Assembly: GCF_020829665.1 (NCBI RefSeq)
Contig: NZ_JAIVFT010000023.1
Coordinates: forward strand, 50,836 to 114,835
DNA: 64,000 nucleotides
Direction of reading: 5' to 3'
Source: Nostoc sp. CHAB 5824
Lineage (GTDB): Bacteria > Cyanobacteriota > Cyanobacteriia > Cyanobacteriales > Nostocaceae
Shown: positions 27,596 through 37,570 of the stretch, piece by piece
Layout of the letters: each line of letters starts with the position of its first letter
Position numbering within the stretch: position 1 is the first letter of the stretch
Translations under genes and position numbers: made by a program
The notes under the pieces: model-generated
Told to the model about the DNA's origin: nothing
Seen by the model: only the letters and a program-made list of their open reading frames with translations
Databases searched by the model: none

Positions 27596-28792
27596 TTAGG
27601 GCAAGTCTACCAATGACTGAATTTTTCCGTCTGTACTCAAAGAGTCATAGGTAACTTTAAAATTCGCGTAGCTTCTTTTGACTTCTTTCATGGAAGAATC
27701 TTTCTCAATAAATCCTTCCATGAAGAAATCTTTTTCATTATCAAGTTTGGATTTTATTAAAGGTAAAGCGAATTCATTAAAAATATCCATAAACTCTGAA
27801 TACTTAACTTTATCCAAATCAGATAAATCTTGTTTGAATTGTTGAAAGTAGCGCGCAGCGAACAGTGCGCTCAGAACATTTATACTTTTAGTGTCGGTGC
27901 TTACATAGACGGTACTCCCAGTTTCAAATAAGTAAGTACTCAATCTAACAATGTTGTCATTAGCATTGTTATCATTCAAGTTGAACAATTTTATTCCATA
28001 CAGACATGCTTCCATACTTACCTTCATGTTTGAGAGTTGATATTGAAATTTTGATAAATCCTCAATCAGACCTGAATAAATCGACTCCCTACTCTTTGTA
28101 TGGGTTAAAATATTTTGTATCTTTTCAAGTTCTTCTTTCTTCAGTTTATGCCTATCTTTGAGAGTATTATATTCATCTCTTAAATTTGACAAATTTTGTT
28201 TTATCTCATTTAAATCTTTTTCTAAATCCTCTATTTTTCTCTCGCACAAAATATCATCAATATGTGTCTGAGAAACAAAGATGCTTTTAAGTACGTCTTC
28301 AAATCCACTATTTAATAACATTGTTCTCTCATGGTTAATTGATTCTTCCTTCGACTTTCTATCTTGATCCCTTCGAGTTATTTTCTCGTTATGGCTTTGT
28401 ATTTCATTGTCTATTCCAGCCAATTCTGCTTTTTTTTCAACAATGTTCTGCTCATATTTCATAATTTTGTGATGCCATTCGTCATAAATTTGATTTCTTG
28501 TTAAGTTCACGAAAATTTCAATATTTATTAAGCTGCATATCAATTGTTCAAGAAAAGAATAATAGCCATTCAGATCCAATAATGTAACAGGAATTTTAAA
28601 ATCATAATTCATTTTTTCGTTTTCATTTTCTAGTTTTTGCCTTCCGTTCTTTTCACGACTTTCGTGCAGACATTTAACACAATAAATAGCTGCTTTACGA
28701 ATGTAGGGTATACATTGAAAAAATTGCTTTAATTCGGGTTGATCGAAATCGAATTTGGATAGATGCTGCTTTAAATACTGACTGTCAACCAT
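27596..28792 (-). CDS. Coiled-coil protein, partner of the 807-residue protein (398 aa)
   Basis: I do not recognise this protein. The ATG at 28792 has GGAG about 10 bases upstream; an in-frame GTG lies three codons earlier. Residues ~1-110 are mixed (QFFQCIPYIRKAAIYCVKCL; then a mildly hydrophobic YYSFLEQLICSLINIEIFV). Residues ~115-240 form a long antiparallel-type coiled coil (KKAELAGIDNEIQSHNEKI; KIEDLEKDLNEIKQNLSNL; KLKKEELEKIQNIL). The C-terminal ~150 residues are globular (GSTVYVSTDTKSINVLSALF). There is no signal peptide. It lies on the same strand between the sigma-like gene and the 807-residue gene, so the two coiled-coil proteins are likely partners. Confidence 0.75.
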   Translation of the reverse strand: MVDSQYLKQHLSKFDFDQPELKQFFQCIPYIRKAAIYCVKCLHESREKNGRQKLENENEKMNYDFKIPVTLLDLNGYYSFLEQLICSLINIEIFVNLTRNQIYDEWHHKIMKYEQNIVEKKAELAGIDNEIQSHNEKITRRDQDRKSKEESINHERTMLLNSGFEDVLKSIFVSQTHIDDILCERKIEDLEKDLNEIKQNLSNLRDEYNTLKDRHKLKKEELEKIQNILTHTKSRESIYSGLIEDLSKFQYQLSNMKVSMEACLYGIKLFNLNDNNANDNIVRLSTYLFETGSTVYVSTDTKSINVLSALFAARYFQQFKQDLSDLDKVKYSEFMDIFNEFALPLIKSKLDNEKDFFMEGFIEKDSSMKEVKRSYANFKVTYDSLSTDGKIQSLVDLP

Positions 28793-28872
28793 TCTTTCCA
28801 CTCCGCAAAATAATATCGGATAACAAACCCTGATTTACTCCTCAACGGTTTGTGTTCTGTTTATTAGACGAT

Positions 28873-29343
28873 TCAGAAAACGATTTGTGAATTTTTCGAT
28901 TCGCGCAGCCTCGTTGGTAAGTTATCAATAGCACGGCGAATCACAATCCTTCTCTCGCTATTCTCCACTGCACTTTCTGGCGTATTCTCAAAAGCAACCA
29001 GTCTTTGCTCTTCACCAGATGCGTAACCTTCTATATCCTCAACTCTATTCGCCCCCCGACTGCGTTCTCGATGAATATCCACGCATAGATTACGAGTCAG
29101 CGTCACCAGCCAAGCTTTAAAATTAGCAATTTCCCCCGCATACTTTTGCGCCTTCTCCCAAGCTTTCAGCATTGCCCGACTGAGCGCATCTTCAGCATCG
29201 ATTGGGTTTCCACCCATCCATTTGACGCAGCAACGATAAAGACAATCTCGATACTCTTGCCATTGCTGCCAGAAAATTGACCCTATATCTATAGCGATAT
29301 TTCTCTGTTTTGACATGGTAGATGCTTGAGAATCAAATTTCAT
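28873..29343 (-). CDS. ECF-type sigma factor, region 4 truncated (156 aa)
   Basis: Sigma region 2 is clear: QQWQEYRDCLYRCCVKWMGG, DAEDALSRAMLKAWEKAQK and FKAWLVTLTRNLCVDIHRE. After the linker, region 4 begins (RRAIDNLPTRLRE) but breaks off into SKNSQIVF and a stop, whereas intact proteins continue through the helix-turn-helix that reads the -35 element. This copy should not recognise a normal -35 sequence. The break falls about 80 bases before the 398-residue coiled-coil gene, so that gene pair may have arrived by the event that cut the sigma gene. A second possible start is ATG 29316 (MSKQRNIAI). Confidence 0.7.
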   Translation of the reverse strand: MKFDSQASTMSKQRNIAIDIGSIFWQQWQEYRDCLYRCCVKWMGGNPIDAEDALSRAMLKAWEKAQKYAGEIANFKAWLVTLTRNLCVDIHRERSRGANRVEDIEGYASGEEQRLVAFENTPESAVENSERRIVIRRAIDNLPTRLRESKNSQIVF

Positions 29344-30883
29344 AGTTCTTAGTGTCCAGCAGAGAATTTTACTTATTAGCAGTCTGTGTCTGATAACAGA
29401 CTCGCTTTAACTCTTTGAAGTCCATATCATGCTTCGTCTCCTCTACTCTTGTCAGTCGGAAAAGTCAAATCTGTAAAGTCAAAAAAAGTCGGATCGTTGC
29501 ACAGGGCGAAGGCACGGCATCTGGAAAACCTCACTTCTATTTCTCTCTCCTAAAAGGAGAGAGACTTTGAATTTTCCCCCTTCCCGCGACGAGTTGGGGG
29601 TTAGGGGGTTAGGTTTTTGGTGGACTTTTCCACATAACGTGAAAAGTCAGTCGTTGCACAGGGCAAAGGCACGGGTTTTCAGAAACCCTTACTGGGTAAG
29701 GATCTGGATCAAAAAATAGGCTAAATGATAAGATGCCGAAACCTTTGCTGTTAAAGGTTTCTTATACATACGATCGGTTTGCTCTGGCTCGTTGCATCCG
29801 TTTGCAATTTCCCGAAAGTGGAAAAGCAAAGCATGAACGAGAATCGGGTTGTTACCGAAAACTTGCTCAAAACGATGAAATATCAAAATGTTTCGACACA
29901 ATCAGAGGGTGCAGATTTGACAACCTGCATGGAAAGTCGAAAATGGATATTTGCGATTTTTCCCCAGTTGAACTGGAGAAAATAGCGTGAAGTTAGTGGA
30001 ATCTATATCGTACTAGCCGTAGTCAAGAACAACTTCCAAATGCCAGTTTACATATTTGACATCTTGATATACTAAATACCTGAACTTGTGAACTCCTGGC
30101 TGAGAGCAAGCGTCACGCTACACAAACACGAAACGATACTTTAGCAAACCCTAAATAGCAATTTAAGGGATTGCTGTACAATGAGATGGCTTTTAGCTGT
30201 ATATTAGCCTAATTATTGATTTACAGACGATTATATCCTCAGATAGATGCTTGTCAACAGACTGTAACGTTGTATGTACGCATTTATATGGAGACGCACA
30301 TCAATAACCCATATTGACGACGTAACAATCTGGGTTTTAGCCATCGTGTAAAAAACCTACACCTGTCAGGGGGATTAAAGTTGTTGGCTTATTCGTATCA
30401 ATGAAAGTATTTCATGAACGAGTAAGCTTTTCTGACCTCAAAGAAATTTTGGGCAACCCGTACATCTAATTTCACTGTCTCTGGAAGGCACAACGATCGC
30501 TCTTGGCGGGCGGATAGCCATCACAAAGCGCGCTCAACGAAAGCAGCGATCGCTCAATGCTACTGACTTTAGGTAAAGTGAAATAGAGTGCGATCGCCAC
30601 TGAGGTATTTTTGTGAACACTACCATGCCAGCAATACAATTAGAAGATGTTTAAAATTTTGAAGAGTCCATCAAACTATTGTTATATAAAGCTTTTCAGA
30701 AATTGTTTAATCGTTTTATTTGTTTATTAGACTAGGAATCAAGTATCTTTGAAAGTCATGAGTGAAATTGTTCAACCGTTATTTCTTATTTGCCACAAAA
30801 TAATAAGCATTTGAGGCGTTAAAGTTGTTCAACCGAATTATTTGTCTACACACGTCTCTAAGTGATGAGAAAAATATTGAGTT
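29344..30883. other. 1.5-kb gene-poor region with repeats
   Basis: No convincing gene. The 24-bp word starting TCGTTGCACAGGGC and ending AAGGCACGG occurs at 29494-29517 and 29651-29674. Between them are a perfect palindrome, TCTCTCTCC-TAAAA-GGAGAGAGA (~29541-29563), and a G-rich tract. A 52-bp HIP1-bounded repeat lies at 30547-30598. Short open frames on both strands at 29690-29990 have no recognisable content and overlap each other. The remainder is AT-rich and silent. Confidence 0.5.
30547..30598. repeat. 52-bp HIP1-bounded repeat, copy 1
   Basis: It starts and ends with GCGATCGC and contains AGGTAAAGTGAAATAGAGT; an equal-length copy at 42752-42803 differs at only a few central positions. 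Confidence 0.9.
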
Positions 30884-31174
30884 CTAAGCTACATCCGCGA
30901 CCAGTAAGCTGTTGACAGCAATAATCAAAAGCAGCGCTGAATCAGAAGTGTCGCAGCAATGTCTTTTATCGCTATTACAGGGTTGCGCTATCCATTTGCC
31001 TTCAAGATTCTGGTAAAAAGTTCCCAGAAGTTGGGAACCGTTCCAAACTCGATACAGTTCTCCCAAATCATCTGGCACTGAGTCAATTTCAATTTCTGGC
31101 GCTACTGCGTCAGCTAAGTGGTCAACATATATCCTCAAACTCTGCTTGAGCCGAGGCTTGGTTGTCAAACTCAT
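30884..31174 (-). CDS. Conserved Nostoc-type hypothetical (96 aa)
   Basis: The ATG at 31174 gives MSLTTKPRLKQSLRIYVDHL; the longer frame would need a TTG. The middle, LYRVWNGSQLLGTFYQNLEG followed by KWIAQP, resembles a small family seen in Nostoc genomes without known function. The C-terminus holds CCDTSDSALLLIIAVNSLLVA, which is hydrophobic. No motif suggests activity. It is a single gene on the minus strand. Confidence 0.55.
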   Translation of the reverse strand: MSLTTKPRLKQSLRIYVDHLADAVAPEIEIDSVPDDLGELYRVWNGSQLLGTFYQNLEGKWIAQPCNSDKRHCCDTSDSALLLIIAVNSLLVADVA

Positions 31175-31384
31175 CTTGTACAATTATCTGAGTAACCTCA
31201 TTGATGGGGTTTAACACTCATGCGATCGCAGTCTCTTCCCGGAGGGCGATCGCCTTTGTCTTGTTACTATATTGTAATTACTAGTTATTACCAAAGCAAT
31301 AGCGTTACTACAAAATTTTTAAAATTCGCCACAATTAAGGTAAATAGAGTTATTACAGATTGAAAGTTTTCAGCAGAAAGTAGT

Positions 31385-31642
31385 ATGACAAAGCGGCAGA
31401 CAACAAAATTGAGCAATCAGATTATTGTCAGAATGGATGATGAGACAAAGGAAGCTTTTATGAATAAAGCTAAGGCTGAAGGCAAGACAGCCTCAGAATT
31501 GATCATGGGATGGATTCGTTCTTACATGGCTGAAGAACTCCAAGGAACTCCAGACTTAGCCAAAATGCAAGCGGACTTGGAGAATCTAAAACAACAAGTT
31601 GCTGCACTCCAAAATGAATACTTGGGAAAATTAGCAGCCTGA
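31385..31642 (+). CDS. Ribbon-helix-helix-like protein with C-terminal coiled coil (85 aa)
   Basis: NQIIVRMDDETKEAFMNKAK followed by AEGKTASELIMGWI fits the strand-helix-helix of Arc/CopG/MetJ-type DNA-binding proteins. Residues ~58-82 (LAKMQADLENLKQQVAALQN) form a short coiled coil that could aid oligomerisation. It may be an antitoxin or transcriptional repressor. No toxin is adjacent on the same strand; the next gene is the 3' end of the opposite-strand DUF499 gene. Two hairpins follow the gene. Confidence 0.65.
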   Translation: MTKRQTTKLSNQIIVRMDDETKEAFMNKAKAEGKTASELIMGWIRSYMAEELQGTPDLAKMQADLENLKQQVAALQNEYLGKLAA

Positions 31643-31667
31643 GAGAAGAGAACGATTCTCTCAGGCT
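31636..31667 (+). terminator. Hairpin overlapping the stop of the RHH gene
   Basis: AGCCTGAGAGAA (31636-31647) pairs perfectly with TTCTCTCAGGCT (31656-31667). It includes the stop codon and has no T-run, so it may protect the 3' end or pause polymerase ahead of the next terminator. Confidence 0.5.
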
Positions 31668-31709
31668 ATGGATAGATCAAATTATCAGTTCTGCCCCTAA
31701 GAACCCAAA

Positions 31710-31741
31710 AAACCCGTCAGACATCTGACGGGTTTAGTTTT
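31710..31741 (+). terminator. Rho-independent terminator of the RHH gene
   Basis: AAACCCGTCAGA (31710-31721) pairs with TCTGACGGGTTT (31724-31735), a perfect 12-bp stem with a 2-base loop, then AGTTTTGTT. Confidence 0.85.
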
Positions 31742-31918
31742 GTTAAGGAGATTAACTATGGGAAGTTATATAGTTACTACAGGTAATTAACAAGTAGTAA
31801 CTAAAATTATGACTGCGATCGCACTCAAACCCGTTAACCCATAAGCTTTCCCTTACTTCTTTGGGTGTGACGTAACGCTTTACCTCATTACTATCTAACA
31901 AGTTTATGTATCTCAACT

Positions 31919-34900
31919 TCATTCTTGTTCAAATCCCTGATTACTAAATTTGAGAACCCGACAATTCTCGCTGACTGTGCGAATCACGTTCTCTGGCACT
32001 CCTTCAGGGACAGTGACCTGAAGTTCCAAGGTAATTTCTACTTCAGCATCTACCAAACTACTAAGGTGTTGAATAACCTCGTCTGCTATCTGTCCTATGT
32101 CACGTCTTAGCCGCAATGCGTCCAATTTGACTGAACCATAAAAGCGTTTTGGTGGAACTATGACATTTACTTGGCTATCAGAGGAGCCATCTGCTGTTAC
32201 TACAGTGTCAATAGTTTTTTCCTTGTCAGTCTTATAGCTTCCTGTTTTTTCTTTAACTACTGTTGGAGTTACAGGTTTAGCAGCAGCATCTGCATCAATT
32301 TGACGTTGTGCTACTTCTGGCTTAACTATCAGATTTTGACTGCTAAGGGTTACGGTAATGTGTTCAGCTGCTTTCAAACCAAGATAACGTCCTTTGGATT
32401 CATCCCAGCCAGTAGCATAAGCAAAGTTTTCATTCCACAGTAACGCTGCAACTCCAACTGCGATCGCTTGTAATAGTACCTGTTGATTTTTAATGCGTGG
32501 CAGGTAAAGGTAGTACGCTAAGTACTCCCACAACTTTTTAAGGTCGAGGTGGTTTACATCGCGCCAGAGATAAGGGTCGAGGGCTTCCAAGCGCAGGCGG
32601 CTGGCGGCATAGTTAGCAATCAAATGTTCTTCATGAACTGCTTTGCGGCTTGCTTGCAGAATAGGAGAGTCTTGCTTTTGCAATCGAATTTCTTGCCATT
32701 CAATCTCTCCTTGGGGGTCGGGTTGCATCGGCACTAACAGCCAGATGTAAGCTTCTTGAATTAAATTTTTTACATCTTTGTCGGTTTGCTGTTGTTTAGT
32801 CGTCGCCTGATTGCTTTGAAAAACATCTAAGTTTAAGGCTTCTTTATCCCGAATAATCGAATTCCAGGCAAGGTATTGGCAAACAGATTGTTCTAATAGC
32901 TCCAGTTTTGCCTTGTCTGGTGCTAGGAACAGCAACATATTCTTGCAGTACCGAGGACTGGCTCCCTTTTGGTTTAGTATTTCTTCGGCTCTGGTGCGGG
33001 CTTGGGTTTCGCTTTCCTTATTTTTATGGGGATGTTGCGGCCCCATGACAACCAGCCTTACGGCCATTTCATCAGGAACATCTGCCGAGGAGTCGGGAGC
33101 AATATGTACTCCAGCAAACTCACCGCGCTGTTTATCAGCTTTTAATCGGAGAATAATTTCATCCCAAACTTTATCCTGATCCTGTTGGATTTGCTCGGCT
33201 CGGTCTTGGGCAAGTCTGGTGACACTAGGCTGAGTTGAGAACCAGTAACGAGTGTTATCGACATAAAGATGTGTGGACTGGTCGGTAAGTCGGCGCAAAG
33301 CATCGCCAAAAGTTGCTGCACTTTCCCCTGGTTGAACACACCCTAACTTGATCCGATGATCTTCTACACCACGATTGGCTGCTCTAAGAGTAGGAGCAGA
33401 ACCAAGGTAAATCGTCCGAGCAACGCGGCGACAGGCAGAGTAACGTCCTAAGTTCGGGTTTTGGCGATCGCACGCCAATGGTAGAGAATTATATCCATCT
33501 ACATCTTTTTCAATGACTGGCACCCAGTTATCTTCGAGGTAGCGAGTCAATTCTGTTTGTACCTGTCCGTCATCCATTGGCACGCTGGCAGGCATGATTA
33601 ACAAACTCTTGTCCTGTCCTTCCCAAAGTGAATGAATCACCTTTGCCATCAGTCGCAGCACACCCCGCGTGCGTTGGAATTTGTCGAGAGTTGACCAGTC
33701 ATTATAAAGTCGGTCAAACAGTTCTGGATGAATAGGATAGGCATTTTCTAGCCGTCGTTTGTAACTACCTTCTCGGCACTCACTAGGAAACTCCTGAGAT
33801 TGGCTTTGGTACATTTCTGCAAAGGCACGGATGATGGCATCACGGGCTATAAAGCCACTTTCTTCGGTGATGGGTTGAAATAGCCGCCGCCGCACAATTT
33901 CAAAGCTTTCATCGGCAGTTGCTGGTCGCCAAGGAGATTCGACTCTGCCAATAGCATTTTTGAGTCTACTTAAGGCTGCTTTACCGCGATCGCCTCCAAT
34001 CTCATTATCAGATGCCGGAATACTCACGACCAAAAGAGTTTGGTTAGCGTTTTTTGCCGACTCACTCAAAGTCTGGGCAAAGGTAAAGTGAGTGTCAAAG
34101 CTGCCCCCTGGAAGGTCGTTTACTTCGTGAAGCTGTCGGGCATAAGCCACCCATTCATCAATTAAAATCAGGCAGGGTGCATAGCGGTTAAACAGCAGCC
34201 GGAGGGGATCGCCAGGGTTAGTTGAAGTTTCATCTGCTTCTCGAATCATTTCGTAGGCTTCCCTACCGCCCAGTTGCCAAGCTAATTCGCCCCAGAGTGT
34301 GCGAACAACTGTGCCATCTTTTTTATGTTGAGGCTGACCGGGAGAAATTTTATTTCCTACCAGCACTGCTGTGTTAACTTTTGGCGGAGGTAAAACATTT
34401 GCCGCTTCCAGCACTGGTTCCAATCCTGGTAACTCGGATGCGGGAACTCCCATAAACAGGTGGTATAGTGCCAACATCGCGTGGGTTTTGCCGCCACCAA
34501 AGTTGGTTTGGAGTTCGATAACGGGGTCGCCTGCATTGCTAGAAAGACGTAGCAAGGCATTTGTGAGCAGTTGCTTTAGCCCTTCGGTGAGAAAAGTGCG
34601 GCTAAAAAACTCTGTAGGTATGCGGTATTCGTCGGAACCTTCATCTAAATAAACTTGCCAGAGGTCAGCAGCAAATTCTGCTTGTTGGTAGCTACCAGAG
34701 GCAACATCTGGGTGAGGTGTAACAATTTCTCGCCAGGGTTTTAAACCGCCTACAGGATTGCCTTCTAGAGGTTGGTGAGTAGCACGACGAGTTTCACGAC
34801 GGGCTTGTTCTGTAAAGCGTAGCCGCAAAAGTTCTTGTTTTTGTTTATCAACTTCATCTGCTTCTGGTGCAGAAAAAGCAGAAAGTAACCGCGATACACT

Positions 34901-35245
34901 ATCAAGAGCGCGATAGGCATCATCTGTAGAGAGTGGCTTGTTGTGCGCCCAAGAGTTGCGCGTGTCAATTAATTCCCCAACCAAGCTTCTTTCTGCATTG
35001 CCCAGAGTCTTTTTGAACACCTCACGCCACTGATTAGACATGAGTTTCAGCAGTGCTGATTCGTCTTGCTTGAGAATTTGCTGGACATTACGTCTTAGGC
35101 TGTGGTCTTCTGGAACAAAAGGTGTAGCGGCAACTACCCACTTATCACCATAAATGGAACGCATTTCCCTTTCCACAAAAGGATATAAGCCATCTCTCAA
35201 AAGGTCTAGCACCCTGCCAACTCGTTCGCGGTTACTTACGCTCAT
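31919..35245 (-). CDS. Swt1-HEPN / DUF499 ATPase, defence-island type (1108 aa)
   Basis: The N-terminal ~130 residues (from NRERVGRVLDLLRDGLYPFV to LIDTRNSWAHNKPLSTDDAY) are a Swt1-like HEPN domain; RNSWAH resembles its Rx4-6H motif, usual for HEPN RNases. The DUF499 AAA-type ATPase follows, with Walker A LQTNFGGGKTHAML near residue 250 and Walker B PCLILIDEWVAY near residue 358. The C-terminal ~250 residues include a strand-rich tail (EVEITLELQVTVPEGV). The frame is intact. Genes of this family are found with DUF1156 methyltransferases and large helicases in anti-phage islands, as here. Role inferred: motor or sensor of a restriction-like complex. Confidence 0.85.
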   Translation of the reverse strand: MSVSNRERVGRVLDLLRDGLYPFVEREMRSIYGDKWVVAATPFVPEDHSLRRNVQQILKQDESALLKLMSNQWREVFKKTLGNAERSLVGELIDTRNSWAHNKPLSTDDAYRALDSVSRLLSAFSAPEADEVDKQKQELLRLRFTEQARRETRRATHQPLEGNPVGGLKPWREIVTPHPDVASGSYQQAEFAADLWQVYLDEGSDEYRIPTEFFSRTFLTEGLKQLLTNALLRLSSNAGDPVIELQTNFGGGKTHAMLALYHLFMGVPASELPGLEPVLEAANVLPPPKVNTAVLVGNKISPGQPQHKKDGTVVRTLWGELAWQLGGREAYEMIREADETSTNPGDPLRLLFNRYAPCLILIDEWVAYARQLHEVNDLPGGSFDTHFTFAQTLSESAKNANQTLLVVSIPASDNEIGGDRGKAALSRLKNAIGRVESPWRPATADESFEIVRRRLFQPITEESGFIARDAIIRAFAEMYQSQSQEFPSECREGSYKRRLENAYPIHPELFDRLYNDWSTLDKFQRTRGVLRLMAKVIHSLWEGQDKSLLIMPASVPMDDGQVQTELTRYLEDNWVPVIEKDVDGYNSLPLACDRQNPNLGRYSACRRVARTIYLGSAPTLRAANRGVEDHRIKLGCVQPGESAATFGDALRRLTDQSTHLYVDNTRYWFSTQPSVTRLAQDRAEQIQQDQDKVWDEIILRLKADKQRGEFAGVHIAPDSSADVPDEMAVRLVVMGPQHPHKNKESETQARTRAEEILNQKGASPRYCKNMLLFLAPDKAKLELLEQSVCQYLAWNSIIRDKEALNLDVFQSNQATTKQQQTDKDVKNLIQEAYIWLLVPMQPDPQGEIEWQEIRLQKQDSPILQASRKAVHEEHLIANYAASRLRLEALDPYLWRDVNHLDLKKLWEYLAYYLYLPRIKNQQVLLQAIAVGVAALLWNENFAYATGWDESKGRYLGLKAAEHITVTLSSQNLIVKPEVAQRQIDADAAAKPVTPTVVKEKTGSYKTDKEKTIDTVVTADGSSDSQVNVIVPPKRFYGSVKLDALRLRRDIGQIADEVIQHLSSLVDAEVEITLELQVTVPEGVPENVIRTVSENCRVLKFSNQGFEQE

Positions 35246-35375
35246 AGATTTTTATACTAGTTTTTCTTTTAACTCAGGGCTGCCGCCTCACGATAGCTAG
35301 CTACATCTACTCTGGGCGTTAGAGCCACCCAGAATGTGTTAATAGGTTGAGGCTAATAACGAAAGTCGAAAGTAA

Positions 35376-37570
35376 TTAAAGTAAAGCCATTTGTAAGGGA
35401 GTCGATTCTTCCGTTTCAGCAGCGAGGCGAGAAATTTCTGGCCAGGAAATCACTAAGCTGTTGTAAGCAACACCTTCAGCAGCCCAGCCTTTTCTGTCGC
35501 AAATGTTATACAGCCGATAAGCTAATTCCCTTGCTGCTTCTCCTATGGTTCCCAGTTGAGATAGCAAATTTGCAGCACCTTGATTTCCAGCACGGTCTTG
35601 CAATTCGTGAATCATGTGTTGTGTGGCTTCCCAGACCGTGAGGCGGTTATCGGTTTGGGGATTCCAATTTTTGGGTAATTCGTCGCGGCGCAATAGTCGC
35701 ACTTTACCCGCCTTGGCTGTGAGGATGCCAGCGTCTACCAAGCCTTGTACTGCTGTATTCTTAGCTTTGGAGAGGGTTTCTGCATCCCCAAATAAACCTT
35801 CATTAAAGGTATGCTGTTCAAACCAAATCAACGCAAAGCAGGTTTCAGCATCAAATTCTCCTTCTTGTTCAGCGAGAAAGTCATCTAAAGTTTGGTTAAT
35901 CAGTTGTAGTGCAATACGCACAGGCATTCGTTCGCCGTCTGATTCGAGGACTTTGCTGTAGCGAGAGTATATTTCCATACCTGGGCCAATGCTGGCTTGT
36001 GCCAAGTCTACTGGGGCGATGTTGCCTTGTTGCAGTTTTTGCAGTGCATCTGGAAGTTCGCGTTTGAGAATGTTGACAAATTGGCGGCGGGTTGCGGATG
36101 GAGCAGTTTCTGGGCGAGGACGGCAGACAAGAGCAATGGATGAAGCTAGGGCATTGGTACCACTAGCAACCGTGCGGTTACTTAATTCTGTTCGCATTGG
36201 CCAAGTGCCAGTAATGCTAAAACCAGCTTTTATAAGTCCTTCAAGCATAGTTTCCCATCCGGTTGAAGCTCTACTATCACTGTTTCCCTTTCGTTCAGTA
36301 AGAGAAACTTCATCATCCGTTTCTGTTTGCTTAAAGGCATAATAAACAGTCAAAGGATATCCGTCATGCGCCATCTCACGCATTCGTTTAAAAGTTTCAC
36401 CCAGTCCTGTCTCAAAAAATTCTTTTGCCTTTTGTTTACTACCACTAAAGCGATAAGGTGTAGCTACTAATTCTCGTTCTTTATCAGGAATAATTATGGT
36501 ACTAAAAAGGTCGGGATAGATAAAACTTAGAGAACGTCGTAGCCAAACATAAAAAAACTCCGAAAGGTCGGCGTAGCCAATATTATCGTAGTATGGGGGA
36601 TCTGTAGAAACAACTATTGATTTTGCGTAAATATCTGATTTAGTAGCATCTAAGCGTTGAACAAATCCTTTGGTGCTATATGGAGAAATTTCAACTACTT
36701 TGGCTATCCAATCAATTGCACCAATAAAGTTACCAGTTGACTCACTTAAAGGATTCGCTTCTGCAAAGTCCCACGTCATTGGAATTGCTTGACGGGCAAA
36801 AGTATTACGTGTGCTATCTCTACCTGTATCCCAAGAACAAATTGTTGAATTTCTATCGGATAATCTATCAACAGCGATCGCTAAATGTAATAGCGTACAT
36901 CTTCAGCTAAACCCTGCGCCCCATACCATGTCTTAGTTTTTAGAGAATTTTTGCGAGAATCAGGGTTAACAGGAGGCAAATTTGCAAACTTCGGCGGAAT
37001 TTCAATCAAAGCTTTAGTAATCAAAACCGCTACAGGATTAATATCACTACCATGCGCTTCTAACCCCAATCTTTGGGCTTCCAAAGGTATACTACCCCCA
37101 CCACAAAAGGGATCATAAATAGGTGGTGCGTGTTTGCTTAAATACTCTGTTACTTTTTCCGGTTTAGTTGGTGGTTCGTCACCTTTTTCCCAAGCAAGGC
37201 AACGAGCAATTTCTCTTTGTGCTTCCTCAACTACACTGGTATTTGTTATGTCATTCCAAGATACTAAACCGCGAACAGTTTGGGTTGACTTTCCCCTTGT
37301 TTCAACATTTTCAATTCGCCCAATTAAGTCATGTAATCGTTGGCGTTCTTTTTCTTGTTCCTGCTCAGTGGGAAATTTGTCAGGATGACTTGAGGGATCA
37401 TCTACCAAAGATGCAAACAAAACTGCTCGACAAGCTGCCAAAGGTCGCCGCGCCCACCACAAATGTAGCGTAGAAGGGTGTCCATGCCTAATTGATTTTT
37501 CTCTAGCAGATTCTTTGTTAATTGCTTCCAGTGGTAACGCGACTTCGATTAGCTTCTTGCGGTAGGTCAT
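35376..37570 (-). pseudogene. DUF1156 DNA methyltransferase, broken by internal deletion
   Basis: The 5' part (36881-37570) holds the DUF1156 start (KLIEVALPLEAINKESAREK, HPSTLHLWWARRPLAACRA) and SAM motif I DPFCGGGSIPLEAQRLG, then stops after GLAEDVRYYI. The 3' part (35376-36779) holds catalytic motif DPPYYDNIGYADLSEFFYVW. Its frame runs upstream without a stop through RNSTICSWDTG and RQAIPM to about 36880, where it meets the 5' part in a different frame. The zinc-ribbon-like middle seen in the family after VRYY is missing, roughly 200-250 residues. A HIP1 octamer (36872-36879) sits at the junction. Whether the two pieces can still assemble is unknown; loss of methylation is the likelier outcome. 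Confidence 0.8.

Noticed and set aside
29689..29990. Three overlapping short ORFs on both strands
   Set aside because: They overlap one another, have no recognisable motif and no ribosome binding site.
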